From CAWCDJ01 sp963836015 (GTDB lineage: Bacteria > Acidobacteriota > Terriglobia > Bryobacterales > Bryobacteraceae), in the NCBI GenBank assembly GCA_963836015.1, contig CAWIIF010000009.1, forward strand, positions 1 to 64,000: a DNA stretch of 64,000 nucleotides. The letters run 5' to 3'. Shown piece after piece: positions 7,937 to 16,691 of this stretch (its first letter is position 1; the number at the start of each line of letters is the position of its first letter). Below the pieces are notes generated by a model. The model was not told where the DNA came from. It saw only the letters and a program-made list of their open reading frames with translations, and made no database searches. A program made the translations under genes and the position numbers.

Positions 7937-9585
7937 CGAGCTTCCACGGGCAGGCCGCTCCACGCCTCAATGAAGGTCACCTTGTTGATCTCGCGCAATG
8001 TCGTGATGCCCTCCCGCATCTTCAGCACGGCCGATTCGCGCAGAAACGTCATGCCGTCTTCCCGGGCCGCGCGCTTGATTTCAGAAGTCGGCCGCTTGTT
8101 CAGAATCATCTCGCGGATGCGGTCGGTCAGGTCCAACAGCTCGTGAATCGCGGAGCGGCCGCGGAAGCCGGTCCCGCCGCATTCGAAGCAGCCGGCGCCT
8201 TCCATGAACGGCACGTCGCGCCACTCGTCGGGGTTGAGGCCGCTCTCGATCAGCAGCGAATCCGGATACTCCACCGGCCGCTTGCAGTGTTCGCAGATCA
8301 CGCGCACCAGGCGCTGCGCCAGGATGCAGTTCAGGGCCGAAACGAAGTTGTAGGCCTCCACGCCCATATTCAGGAAGCGTCCCAGCACGTCGAGCACGTT
8401 GTTGGCGTGCACGGTGGTGAACACCAGGTGGCCGGTGAGCGCCGAGTTGATGGCGATCTGCGCGGTTTCCTGGTCGCGGATCTCGCCGACCATGATCTTG
8501 TCGGGGTCGTGGCGCAGGATGGAGCGCAGGCCGCGCGCGAACGTCAGCCCCTTCTTCTCGTTGACCGGAATCTGCGTGATGCCCTTGATCTGGTATTCCA
8601 CCGGGTCTTCGATGGTGATGATCTTGTCTTCGTCGTTCTTGATCTCGCTCAGCGCGGCGTAGAGCGTGGTGGTCTTGCCCGAGCCGGTCGGCCCGGTCAC
8701 CAGCACCATGCCGTATGGCTCCTGAATGTAGCGGCGGAACTTCACCAGGTCCATGTCCGAAAAGCCCACCACGTCGAGCGAGAGCTTGGCGAACTTCTCG
8801 CTCATCGATTCCTTGTCCAGCACGCGAAGCACGGCGTCCTCGCCGTGGATCGTGGGCATGATGGAAACGCGGAAATCGATCAGCCGGTTCTTGTAGCGCA
8901 CCCGGAAGCGGCCGTCCTGCGGGACGCGCTTCTCGGCGATATCCAGCTCGCTCATCACCTTGATGCGGGAAATGATGGTGGATTGCCAGTCCTTGGCGAT
9001 GGGCGGCATGGCATAGTGCAGCACGCCGTCGATGCGGTACTTGATGGCCACTTCCTGGTCGCGCGATTCGATGTGGATATCGCTGGCGCGCCGCTCGAGG
9101 GCGTTGAAGATAGTGGTGTCCACCAGCTTGATGACCGGCGCAATGTCGGCATCTTCGGCCGTGAGCTTGTCGATCGAGAGCGTCTCGTCCTGCTCGCCCT
9201 CTTCCGCCACCACGTCGAGCGTGAACCCCTCGGTCACCTCTTCGAGCACTCGCTGCGACTGCTCGGTCTTCTTCAGCAGCTCGGCGATCTGGGAAAGCGT
9301 CGCCACCTTCACGCGCAGCTTTCTTTGCAGCAGCAGGCCCAGCTCGTCGATCAGGTTGAGGTTCCGCGGGTCGGAGAGCGCGATGTCCAGCGTGCCGTTC
9401 TGCGATTTCATCGGCACGAAGTTGTAGCGGAACATCAGGTCCACCGGGATGGACCGGAAGAGATCGTGGTCGATCGAAGCTTCGCGCAGATCGACGTACT
9501 CGCACAGGTACCGCGCCGCCATGGCGCGCGCCTGCTCGACCTCCGCCGCCGGATCGGCTATCCGCAGTTTCTCAACAGTAGCCAT
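7930..9585 (-). CDS. GspE/PilB-type traffic ATPase
   Basis: A 551-residue hexameric secretion ATPase. The N-terminal part (about 1-110) resembles the MshEN/GspE-N region. The ATPase core has Walker A GPTGSGKTTT (298-307), the Asp box IITIEDPVEYQ (322-332), Walker B IMVGEIRD (364-371) and the His box GHLVFTTVHAN (385-395). A metal-binding tetracysteine is formed by CEHC near residue 429 and CFEC near residue 462, as in GspE and PilB. It would power pseudopilus or pilus extension at the inner membrane. No PilT-type retraction ATPase is present nearby, which leans towards a secretion-type machine. Confidence 0.95.
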   Translation of the reverse strand: MATVEKLRIADPAAEVEQARAMAARYLCEYVDLREASIDHDLFRSIPVDLMFRYNFVPMKSQNGTLDIALSDPRNLNLIDELGLLLQRKLRVKVATLSQIAELLKKTEQSQRVLEEVTEGFTLDVVAEEGEQDETLSIDKLTAEDADIAPVIKLVDTTIFNALERRASDIHIESRDQEVAIKYRIDGVLHYAMPPIAKDWQSTIISRIKVMSELDIAEKRVPQDGRFRVRYKNRLIDFRVSIMPTIHGEDAVLRVLDKESMSEKFAKLSLDVVGFSDMDLVKFRRYIQEPYGMVLVTGPTGSGKTTTLYAALSEIKNDEDKIITIEDPVEYQIKGITQIPVNEKKGLTFARGLRSILRHDPDKIMVGEIRDQETAQIAINSALTGHLVFTTVHANNVLDVLGRFLNMGVEAYNFVSALNCILAQRLVRVICEHCKRPVEYPDSLLIESGLNPDEWRDVPFMEGAGCFECGGTGFRGRSAIHELLDLTDRIREMILNKRPTSEIKRAAREDGMTFLRESAVLKMREGITTLREINKVTFIEAWSGLPVEARC

Positions 9586-9588
9586 AAT

Positions 9589-10797
9589 TTACCGAATCGT
9601 ATCCGCCAGCGAAAAGATCGGCAGGTACAACGAAATCAAAACGAATGCTACAAACGAGCCCATCACGATCATGATGGCCGGCTCGATCAGCGACAGCGCG
9701 GCCGTCATCCGGGTGTTCACGTCCTCTTCGAAAAATTCGGCCACGCTGTTGAGCATCGCCGGCAGGGAGCCGGTCGATTCGCCGACCTCGATCATATCGG
9801 TGGACAGGCCCGGAAACATGCGCGAAGCCTTCAGCGAGGCGGAGAGCGGCTGGCCCTCCCGCACACTCTTTCCGGCGGCTTCCACCGCGCGTTTCAAGAG
9901 CGGCGTGTTCAGCGAGTCAGCGGCCGTTTCCATCGCCTGTACCAGCGGAATGCCTCCCGTGAGCAGGGTTCCCAGGATGCGGCAAAGCTGAGCCACCTGG
10001 TACTTCATCCAGATGTCGCCGGCCACCGGCAGGCGCATCTTGACCTTGTCGATACGCTCCCGCGCAGATTCGCGCCGGGCCCACCAGCGGAACAGGAAAA
10101 TGCCCCCCACCAGTCCGCCGGCAAATAGCAGGATGTAGCTCCGCGCCGTGGTCCCGATGGCGATCAGCAGCACCGTCATGGCCGGCAGTTTCGCCTGCAT
10201 CGTGGCGTACAGCGTGGCGAACGTGGGGACCACGTAGGTCACCAGGAACACCATCAGCAGAACCACCAGCACGATCAGCACGCAGGGGTACATCAGCGAA
10301 ACCACCACCTTCTTGCGCACCGCGAGCGCGATCCTCTGGTAGCTGATGTAGCGGTCCAGCACCTCCGTCAGGCTGCCGCTCTTTTCGCCGGCCATCACCG
10401 AGGTGACATACATTTTGGGGAAGATCCCCTGCATGCGGAAGGCTTCGGAAAGCAGTGTGCCGCCGCGCACTTCGTCGCGGATCGCCTTGATGTAGGGTCC
10501 CAGCTTGGGGTCGGTGAGCCGCTCGGCCAGCAGGTCCAGCCCTTTCAGGATGGGCAGCCCGGCGCGGACCAGCGTCACGAACTGCTGGTTGAAGATCAGG
10601 AACTTTTCGAGGTTGAGTTTCTTCCGCCCCTTGAACAGGGCCGGCGCCGCTATCGCCGAAATCCGCGGCTTGATGGAGTAGATCAGGAAGCCCTGCTGCG
10701 AGTACTTCTCGCGCAGTTCCTTCTCCGAGCCGGCAGCGGCCACCTGCTGGTGGATCTGCCCGCGGCTGTCGGCGTATTTGAGAACGAAGTCGGCCAT
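9589..10797 (-). CDS. GspF/PilC-type inner-membrane platform protein
   Basis: A 402-residue protein with the two-fold repeated GspF domain. Each half contains the conserved helix start (FNQQFVTLVRAGLPILKGLD and QLCRILGTLLTGGIPLVQAM) and the EVGESTGSL / GEKSGSLTEVLDRY motif. Three membrane helices are visible (about residues 170-195, 220-240 and 370-395). It is the polytopic centre of the platform that receives pseudopilins and contacts the ATPase. The GspE-like gene begins 3 bases downstream. Confidence 0.93.
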   Translation of the reverse strand: MADFVLKYADSRGQIHQQVAAAGSEKELREKYSQQGFLIYSIKPRISAIAAPALFKGRKKLNLEKFLIFNQQFVTLVRAGLPILKGLDLLAERLTDPKLGPYIKAIRDEVRGGTLLSEAFRMQGIFPKMYVTSVMAGEKSGSLTEVLDRYISYQRIALAVRKKVVVSLMYPCVLIVLVVLLMVFLVTYVVPTFATLYATMQAKLPAMTVLLIAIGTTARSYILLFAGGLVGGIFLFRWWARRESARERIDKVKMRLPVAGDIWMKYQVAQLCRILGTLLTGGIPLVQAMETAADSLNTPLLKRAVEAAGKSVREGQPLSASLKASRMFPGLSTDMIEVGESTGSLPAMLNSVAEFFEEDVNTRMTAALSLIEPAIMIVMGSFVAFVLISLYLPIFSLADTIR

Positions 10798-10802
10798 CGG
10801 GT

Positions 10803-11435
10803 TTACTGGGTGTCCTCCACCAGTTCCGCGCCCTTGGGGATCTGGAACGCGAACAGCTTGTTATCGAGTACCGGATTCAGACGCTCGTGTTCGAAGGCGA
10901 AGTCGAGGACCGAGTGGTCGAAGCCCGTCACCTTCACTTCGCGGATGATCGATTCCGGCGTCACCACGAATTCCACGGCCGAGTAGGGCAGGTTGTCGGT
11001 TTTCGGCTCGGCCGCGATCCGCGTATCGGAACCCTCCGGCTTAGCCTGGATGTTCTTGAAATCCTTGTCGAAATCCAATTTGCCGAGCAGGAAAGCCAGC
11101 GGCGCGCGCATGTCCTCGCTTTCCTTGAGCTTCATCTTCTCCACCCGGTTCTCGTCCGGCGTGTACAGCCAGAGGAACTTGCCGTCCGACACGAAGAGCT
11201 TGCCCTTGGGCTGCGAATAATCCCAGCGCATTTTGCCCGGTTTGCGCAGCATGAGCAGTCCCGAATCCGACCGGCGGGGCCGCCCGGGGGCCGTATAGTC
11301 CTCTTTAAACGAGACTTGCAGGGTCTTGGCGTGGTTGTAGCGGGCCTCTACGCCCTTCAGGAGCGTGTCCAGCGGAGCGTCGCCCGCGAACGCAGACACC
11401 GCCAGCAATCCAACCAGTAAACGAAAATGGACCAC
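10803..11435 (-). CDS. lolA: LolA-like outer-membrane lipoprotein carrier
   Basis: A 210-residue protein with a signal peptide (MVHFRLLVGLLAVSAFAGDA) and the LolA half-barrel pattern: VEARYNHAKTLQVSFKEDYT, then GLLMLRKPGKMRWDYSQP, SDGKFLWLYTPDENRV and a C-terminal KVTGFDHSVLDFAFEHE. LolA carries lipoproteins through the periplasm. It heads the pilus/secretion operon, ending 5 bases before the GspF-like gene, so it may serve a lipoprotein of that machine or may be general housekeeping. The start is GTG 11435; no strong ribosome binding site is visible. Confidence 0.85.
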   Translation of the reverse strand: MVHFRLLVGLLAVSAFAGDAPLDTLLKGVEARYNHAKTLQVSFKEDYTAPGRPRRSDSGLLMLRKPGKMRWDYSQPKGKLFVSDGKFLWLYTPDENRVEKMKLKESEDMRAPLAFLLGKLDFDKDFKNIQAKPEGSDTRIAAEPKTDNLPYSAVEFVVTPESIIREVKVTGFDHSVLDFAFEHERLNPVLDNKLFAFQIPKGAELVEDTQ

Positions 11436-11472
11436 AAAGGTTTGACGTAGCGGGGCGTCGAAACGTGTAAGG

Positions 11473-12624
11473 TTACCTCACGGAGACCGTAACTCCGGTT
11501 TGGCTGGCGATGCCTCCCACCGAAATTGTCACCGGCAGGTCGCCAGACCTTGCATTTTCAGGCACTTGCACGTTCACCTGCAGCACCCCGGAGACCAGCC
11601 CCGGAGCCTCCCCGGCAAATAGCACGGTAGCGGGTTGGCCGTCGATCTGGACGGTTACGGGCTGCGCGGGCTCCGGGGTAAGCGGCGGAGTGTTGGAAAC
11701 CGTCGTGACTTGCCCGGTGATCCCCTGGGGCTTAGTCTGTCCTTCCCCGGTGGCATAGATGACCACCGCCGTCCCCTTGGGAGCGGGATTCGCGGGCGAA
11801 TTGACGGAATTGTCCTGGTTCAGGATGGCGCCCGGGCCGCTGCCCGCCGAGTTCGCCGTGAAAACGCCCGGGACCGCCGCCGCCACCGGCACGCTCGGCG
11901 GCACGTTCGACCCCACGCCGTTGTAGACCACTTGTACCGAAGCAGTGTCGCTGCCCGCCAGTTCGTAGGGGGCAACCGCGGAGACCAGGTTGGCGCTGGC
12001 GTAGACCAGGGGTCCGGGCACTCCGTTGAACAGCACCTGCACCCCCGCCACGCCGGTCGCTACGGTGCCGTCGCTGTTCAGAGTCAGCCCCGCCGGGGAT
12101 GCCGGCCCGAGCGCCGTTCCCCCCAGGGTCACGATCTCGCCCGGGGAGATGTGGTCGGCATCCAGATACGTGGCGGCATTGACCATGCGGGTGACATTCG
12201 GCCCCTGGCTCAGGAATCCCTTGCGCAGGAAGACCACCGGAACTACCAGCGGATTGTTGGCGACTTTGGCGGTGGTGCGGAACCGTGACCGAGACGCTTC
12301 CCAGTGGCGATGTCGCCTGGAACCTTGGTCGGGTCGCCGTGATTTGAACCGATGGCGCCGGTTGCTTTGGCCGTCAGCCAGGGCATAGTAGTGGACGCCG
12401 AAGAAGCAGGGGAATGTCCCGTTGCTGATAAAGATACCGACCGTGGCGTCTGGTTTTGAGACCGGGCGGGGCGGAAGTGCAGTCGAACGCGACCAGGCAG
12501 GGCTGGCCACCAACACCGGCAGTCCCGACACCAGCAGGCTGACGTTGACCTGGAGGGTTCCGGCTGGAGTCTGGAACTGGAACGAGCTCTTGGATGTCCC
12601 GGTGGCCAGTGCCGTGCTGTTCAA
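11473..12624 (-). CDS. Secreted protein with TIGR03437 C-terminal domain (frame-disrupted 5' end)
   Basis: The last ~270 residues, from RMVNAATYLDADHISPGEIV to the end QTGVTVSVR, are a full TIGR03437-type domain, described from Solibacter. It contains the recurring VQVLFNGVPGPLVYAS, VAPYELAG, PGVFTANSAGSGPGAILNQD, VVIYATGEGQT and GLVSGVLQVNVQVPE blocks. Upstream of about 12290 the frame loses sense: it reads through Arg-rich sequence such as SNRRHRFKSRRPDQGSRRHR, while family-like beta-strand sequence appears in other frames. The ATG at 12624 is therefore probably not the real start. The domain is presumed extracytoplasmic and its function is unknown. Confidence 0.75.
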   Translation of the reverse strand: MNSTALATGTSKSSFQFQTPAGTLQVNVSLLVSGLPVLVASPAWSRSTALPPRPVSKPDATVGIFISNGTFPCFFGVHYYALADGQSNRRHRFKSRRPDQGSRRHRHWEASRSRFRTTAKVANNPLVVPVVFLRKGFLSQGPNVTRMVNAATYLDADHISPGEIVTLGGTALGPASPAGLTLNSDGTVATGVAGVQVLFNGVPGPLVYASANLVSAVAPYELAGSDTASVQVVYNGVGSNVPPSVPVAAAVPGVFTANSAGSGPGAILNQDNSVNSPANPAPKGTAVVIYATGEGQTKPQGITGQVTTVSNTPPLTPEPAQPVTVQIDGQPATVLFAGEAPGLVSGVLQVNVQVPENARSGDLPVTISVGGIASQTGVTVSVR

Positions 12625-12886
12625 CTCCGATCGGGAAGACGACCGGCAGGGTGCCCGAGACCGAGCGTGCCGTCCGAACGTTGAAAACAGAAGCCAGGGC
12701 GCGGAGGCAGGCCGGGTGGCGGTGAAGATCGCGGTTTGGGGGCCGGTCAGGAATGATGGCCTGGACGGCCGTGCCGGTCAGGTCCGAGCTGCTGGGCGAA
12801 GGTCAGGTTCAGTGGAGTATGGATATCTGGGTGGGATCCGCCGCCAGAGCCGGGAGGGCCAGAAGGCAGGCCAGGAGTGGCCGCAT
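12625..12886 (-). pseudogene. Frameshifted 5' part of the TIGR03437 gene at 11473
   Basis: An ATG at 12886, behind AGAAGG, encodes a good signal peptide (MRPLLACLLALPALAA then DPTQISIL) but stops within 25 residues. Fragments of a BACON-like or choice-anchored domain continue in other frames: PLNLTFAQQLG, LTGTAVQAIIP, TGPQTAIFTATRPASAPWL. Together with the next gene this suggests an original ~470-codon gene starting at 12886 and interrupted by several small indels. Sequencing error and true decay cannot be told apart here. Confidence 0.55.
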
Positions 12887-12909
12887 CCTTCTACTGTACC
12901 TTGAAGATT

Positions 12910-12937
12910 GCGGGGCAGGCCGTGTGGTCTGCCCCGC
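12910..12937 (-). terminator. Strong inverted repeat between the two TIGR03437 genes
   Basis: GCGGGGCAG (12910-12918) and CTGCCCCGC (12929-12937) form a perfect 9-bp GC-rich stem with a 10-base loop, just after the stop of the gene ending at 12947 and before the ATG at 12886. It has no T-run on the transcribed side, so it may be a Rho-independent-like pause, an mRNA stabiliser or a regulatory hairpin rather than a classical terminator. Confidence 0.5.
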
Positions 12938-12946
12938 CTGTGGAGT

Positions 12947-15037
12947 TTACTTCACGGAAACGGTAACGCCGGTCTGGCTGATGTTGGTGCCGACCTGCAC
13001 GTCCACCGATAGGTTGCCGGAGGCCGCCGTGGCCGGGATCTGCACGTTGACCTGCATCACGCCCGAGACGATCCCCGGCGCCTCGCCGTAGAACACGACG
13101 TTGGCCGGTTGGCCGCCGATCCGCACCGCTACCGGCAGCAGAGGTTGCGGGGTGAGCGGGTTGCCCGCCGGGTTGACCGTGGTCACCTTGCCGGTAACGC
13201 CCGCCGGACTGGTCTGCCCTTCACCGGTCATATAGATGACTACGATGTCACCCTTGTTCGCCGGATTCGAGGGCGAGTTCACGGTCGTATTGGCGTTGAG
13301 GATGGCGCCCGGACCGGTGCCCGACGAGTTGGCTGTGAAGATGCCCGGAACCGACGCTACCTGGGTCACCGGGACGCCGTTGGACGTCTGCCCGAGATAC
13401 TTCACCTGCACGCTCGGGCTGACGCGGAATACCGGCGATGCGATCTCGTACGGCACTACCGCCGAAACCTGCGTGCCGCTGGCGTAGATCATCGGCGAAG
13501 GATATCCGCCGACCAGCACCTGCACGCCGCCGATTGTGGTCGCGACCTTGCCGTTCGAATCAAGGGTCAGGGTCGCCGGAGTAGCAGGTCCGATGTTGGT
13601 TCCGAAGAGGGTGATGATCTCACCCGCCGAAATGGTAGAGGCGGTGGCGAAGCTCGCTCCGTTGGTAACACCCGTAACGGTGGGCAGCGGAGCGGTGACG
13701 TTCACCGTCACGTTGATGGTGGCCGTTCCGGTGGCCGTGCCCGTGCCGGTAACCGTGATGGTTCCGTTCACTGCGCCGGCAGTGGTGAGGCTGGCGGGAT
13801 CGACGGTCACGCTGAGATCCGCCGGGGTGGTTCCGGTGGTGGGTGTGACCTTGAGCCAGCCGCTGCTCGCGGCGCTGGCGCTGAAGGTCAGGCCCGTTCC
13901 CCCGCCGACCGAAACGGTCTGTGCCGCGGGAGCCGGGTCGCCCGCCCGGTAGCTAAACGTCAGGGTGGCCGGAGTGGCCGTAACGGTCAGCGACTGCACC
14001 GTCAGGGTGACCGGAATATCGACGACCGCTCCGCCGTTCGGCGTGATCCGCACATTGCCGTTGTACGTGCCCGCGGCCAGTGCAGTCGGGCTGACGCTCA
14101 CCGAGAGCGTCACCTGGGTGGACGCCGACGTGGGGGTGACCGAAAGCCAGGTACTGCCGGATGTGATGCTGGTCGTGATCCCCACGCTGGAGCTGCCCGA
14201 GGCGCTCGAAACCACGATCCCCTTCAGGGTCGGAATGTCGCCGCCCTGCACGTAGGTGAAGCTCAGGGATGCCGGGCTGGCAGTGACATTACCCGACCCG
14301 CCGCCTCCGCCGCCCGAAGTGCTGACCACCATGGAGACCGGCACCGTCTGGGTGACTCCGCCAGAGGTCAACGTGATGTTGCAGGAGTAGCTGTTAATGG
14401 AGTAGCCGGCCTGGTTGACCGACACCGTGATGTTCTGGTTCGTGGCCAGGCTTCCGCTCGGCGAAATGCTCAGCCATCCGCAACCGGACGACGGAACCGA
14501 CGCGGTGAAGGCAGTGCCCGTAACCGCCGTGCTCACGCTCAGCGTCTGCGAGGCGGGTTGCGCCCCGTTCACCACGGCATTGAAGGTCAATGACGAAGCG
14601 CTCAACGTCAGGTTCCCGCTGCCGCCTCCGGAGGAGCCGCTCACCAGGGCGACCACAGGGATCGTCACCGTAGAGTTGGCCGCGCCGGTTGCGGTCACGG
14701 TAATCGTGGCGGTGTTCAGCCCGTTCGCCAGTCCGGCCGGGTTGATGGTGACCTGGGCCGACGCCGGGGTGCTGGTGGAGGTAACGCCCGCCACCGTGAC
14801 CCAGCTTGCCGACGAGGCGACCGAGACCGGAACGGCCGATCCGTCGCTGGCGAAAATGCTGAGATTGTTGACCGAAGTTCCGCTGCCCGGCGACCAACTG
14901 ATGTTAAAGCTGCCGGGGCTGGCCATCACTACCGCGCCGGCGGCCACGGTGAGGTTCACCGCGATGCTTTGCGTCCCGGAGGAGGTGGCAACCGAAATCC
15001 CGCCGGTGTACGTCCCCGCTTGAAGTCCTCCGATCAC
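12947..15037 (-). CDS. BACON-like repeat protein with TIGR03437 C-terminal domain (intact 3' portion)
   Basis: A 696-residue open frame that is almost entirely beta-sandwich sequence. At least four repeats of ~90-100 residues are visible, each with an ASPASLSF-type opening, a central W-LSVTP or W-VTV strand and a final LAAGTYNGNVRITPNG-type block, separated by Gly-rich linkers (SGGGGGGSG). This is the pattern of BACON/choice-anchored repeats. The last ~235 residues, from VTGVTNGASFATASTISAGE, are a TIGR03437 domain. It should be secreted or surface-exposed. The first Met (15037) lies inside a repeat: the gene continues upstream in other frames to a signal peptide at 16584. Confidence 0.8.
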   Translation of the reverse strand: MIGGLQAGTYTGGISVATSSGTQSIAVNLTVAAGAVVMASPGSFNISWSPGSGTSVNNLSIFASDGSAVPVSVASSASWVTVAGVTSTSTPASAQVTINPAGLANGLNTATITVTATGAANSTVTIPVVALVSGSSGGGSGNLTLSASSLTFNAVVNGAQPASQTLSVSTAVTGTAFTASVPSSGCGWLSISPSGSLATNQNITVSVNQAGYSINSYSCNITLTSGGVTQTVPVSMVVSTSGGGGGGSGNVTASPASLSFTYVQGGDIPTLKGIVVSSASGSSSVGITTSITSGSTWLSVTPTSASTQVTLSVSVSPTALAAGTYNGNVRITPNGGAVVDIPVTLTVQSLTVTATPATLTFSYRAGDPAPAAQTVSVGGGTGLTFSASAASSGWLKVTPTTGTTPADLSVTVDPASLTTAGAVNGTITVTGTGTATGTATINVTVNVTAPLPTVTGVTNGASFATASTISAGEIITLFGTNIGPATPATLTLDSNGKVATTIGGVQVLVGGYPSPMIYASGTQVSAVVPYEIASPVFRVSPSVQVKYLGQTSNGVPVTQVASVPGIFTANSSGTGPGAILNANTTVNSPSNPANKGDIVVIYMTGEGQTSPAGVTGKVTTVNPAGNPLTPQPLLPVAVRIGGQPANVVFYGEAPGIVSGVMQVNVQIPATAASGNLSVDVQVGTNISQTGVTVSVK

Positions 15038-16584
15038 GCTGACCCCGATCAGCCCGGGAGCGTGCCGCTGCCGTTCGCCGAAATGAAATTCGTGCTGCCG
15101 CTCGTGCTGGTGCTGATGGTATAGCTGCCGGTGCCGGCGACGGTCACATATTGCGCCGGGGGCGAATCGCCGCCGACCGCATACGCGAAGTTCAAGGTGG
15201 TGGGTGCGACCACCCCGCTGACCGTGCCGCCGCCGCCACCGCTGGTCCCGAGGTTGAGCGTAACCAGCAGGCTGCCGACGTTGACATTGTTGGCGGTGAA
15301 GGGAATGTTGCAGCTATAGGTTCCTGCGGTTGCGATCGAATTCGGGTATACCGTGATCAGGAAGACGTTCGGATACGTGGCTATGGTCACGCCTACCCAC
15401 CCGCAGTTGGTAGGAATGCTCGCGCCAATGGTCCCGCTGGCGTTCACCGTCACGTTCTGGCTTTGCGACCCGCTGCCCACGGCCGCGCTGAAAGTGAGGC
15501 TCGACGGGCTGAACGAACCGCTGCTGCCCCCGCCGTTGACCAGCAGGGTCACGGAAATGGTAGTCGCGTCGGCGGCGTTGAAGTAGTCGCTCAGGGTAAC
15601 CGTGCCGTAGTAGGTGCCGGTTGCCAGGCCGCTGGTGTTGGCCGATATATTCAAGGTATTCCCGACCACTCCGCTGGTTGAGTTCTGACGAGTTGACCAG
15701 CAGCCAGTTGTATCCGCCGCTGTTCACCGTCGTGGTTGCCAGATAATTGCGTGGCGGAACCGCTCACGCGGCTTACCGTGAAGAACTGGGCCGTGTTGTT
15801 GCTCAAGGTGACGCTGGTCTGCCGATCGTCAGGCTCCCGGTGGTGGACCCGCCCGACCCGACCACATAGTTTACGTTGACCGTGGTGGAGGTGCCGCCCC
15901 CCGTCGGCGTGATTACAAAAGATCCCGAGTAGGTGGCTGCCGGGAGGGAGGTAGGGGACGCCGAGTTGGCGTTCACCGTGAGGGTCGCGTTTTGCGTGCC
16001 ACTGACATCGGTCCGGTTGCCGGACACGGTGAGCCAGCCGGAGCTCGGGTTGATATTGGTGATGGAGAAGGGAATTGCCGTGGCACTGGTCGTGGTCAGC
16101 GTAACGGTGCCGAAGTTGGCGCCCCCGACAATCGACGAGATCTGGAGCGGATTCGGAGTTGCCGTGATCGTCCCGGTGCCGCCTCCGCCGCCACCTCCGC
16201 CCGCGGGGTTGTAGTTCACTGGGATTGATGGCGTCGGTTCCGAACTGTCGGCGGGATGAACGGTGATGGTCCGCCGTTACAGGAAGCTGGTGAAGCTGCA
16301 GCTTGTGCTGGTCAAGCTCACGTGAGAGCGAAATGCGGTCGTTGCGAATGTGCCGCTCGTTGGATTCAAGCTGTAGAAAGCGGGGTATCCGCGAGTGCGG
16401 CGTCACAGTGAAGCGACACCGACGAAGGGCCGGAAAGGCTGACATTAACGTGGGAATTCGACCCGGTCAGAGTGACACTCGCCGGGTTTGCAGAAAGCTG
16501 TTGCGCGAACGAGGGCGCGGCTGACAGCAGCGCGATCGCGAAAAGGATTGCGGTTTTCTTAAAGTAGTTGTAAGCGGCGTCCAT
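15038..16584 (-). pseudogene. Frame-disrupted 5' third of the BACON/TIGR03437 gene
   Basis: ATG 16584, with a GAGGAA ribosome binding site, starts a clear signal peptide (KKTAILFAIALLSAAPSFA, then QQLSANPASVTLTGSN). The coding sense then changes frame near 16385, meets an in-frame TAA at 16277-16279, and changes frame again near 15820, 15755, 15695 and 15050 before joining the intact portion. In each segment one frame still shows BACON-like strands: SSGWLTVSGNRTDVSGTQNA; VTLSNNTAQFFTVSRVSGS; VNSGGYNWLLVNSSELN; NTLNISANTSGLATGTYYGT. The original product would have been about 1,200 residues. Confidence 0.7.
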
Positions 16585-16691
16585 GGCGTTCCTCGGCAAA
16601 ACTGATAATACAACAATGCTTTGCGGAATTATAGACTTCGGCCTCTGTTTCAACCGAAATCAATTATGGACGCGGCCCCTCAATCTTACAT

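Noticed and set aside
8143..10128. Long plus-strand open frame (661 codons) opposite the GspE and GspF genes
   Set aside because: It is His/Arg-rich without any family signal and lies fully antisense to two unmistakable genes; such frames are common in GC-rich DNA.
13000..16200. Repeated short motifs that might look like a CRISPR or VNTR array
   Set aside because: The repetition is at protein level (BACON-like beta-sandwich repeats with Gly linkers); DNA copies are divergent and there are no regular spacers.
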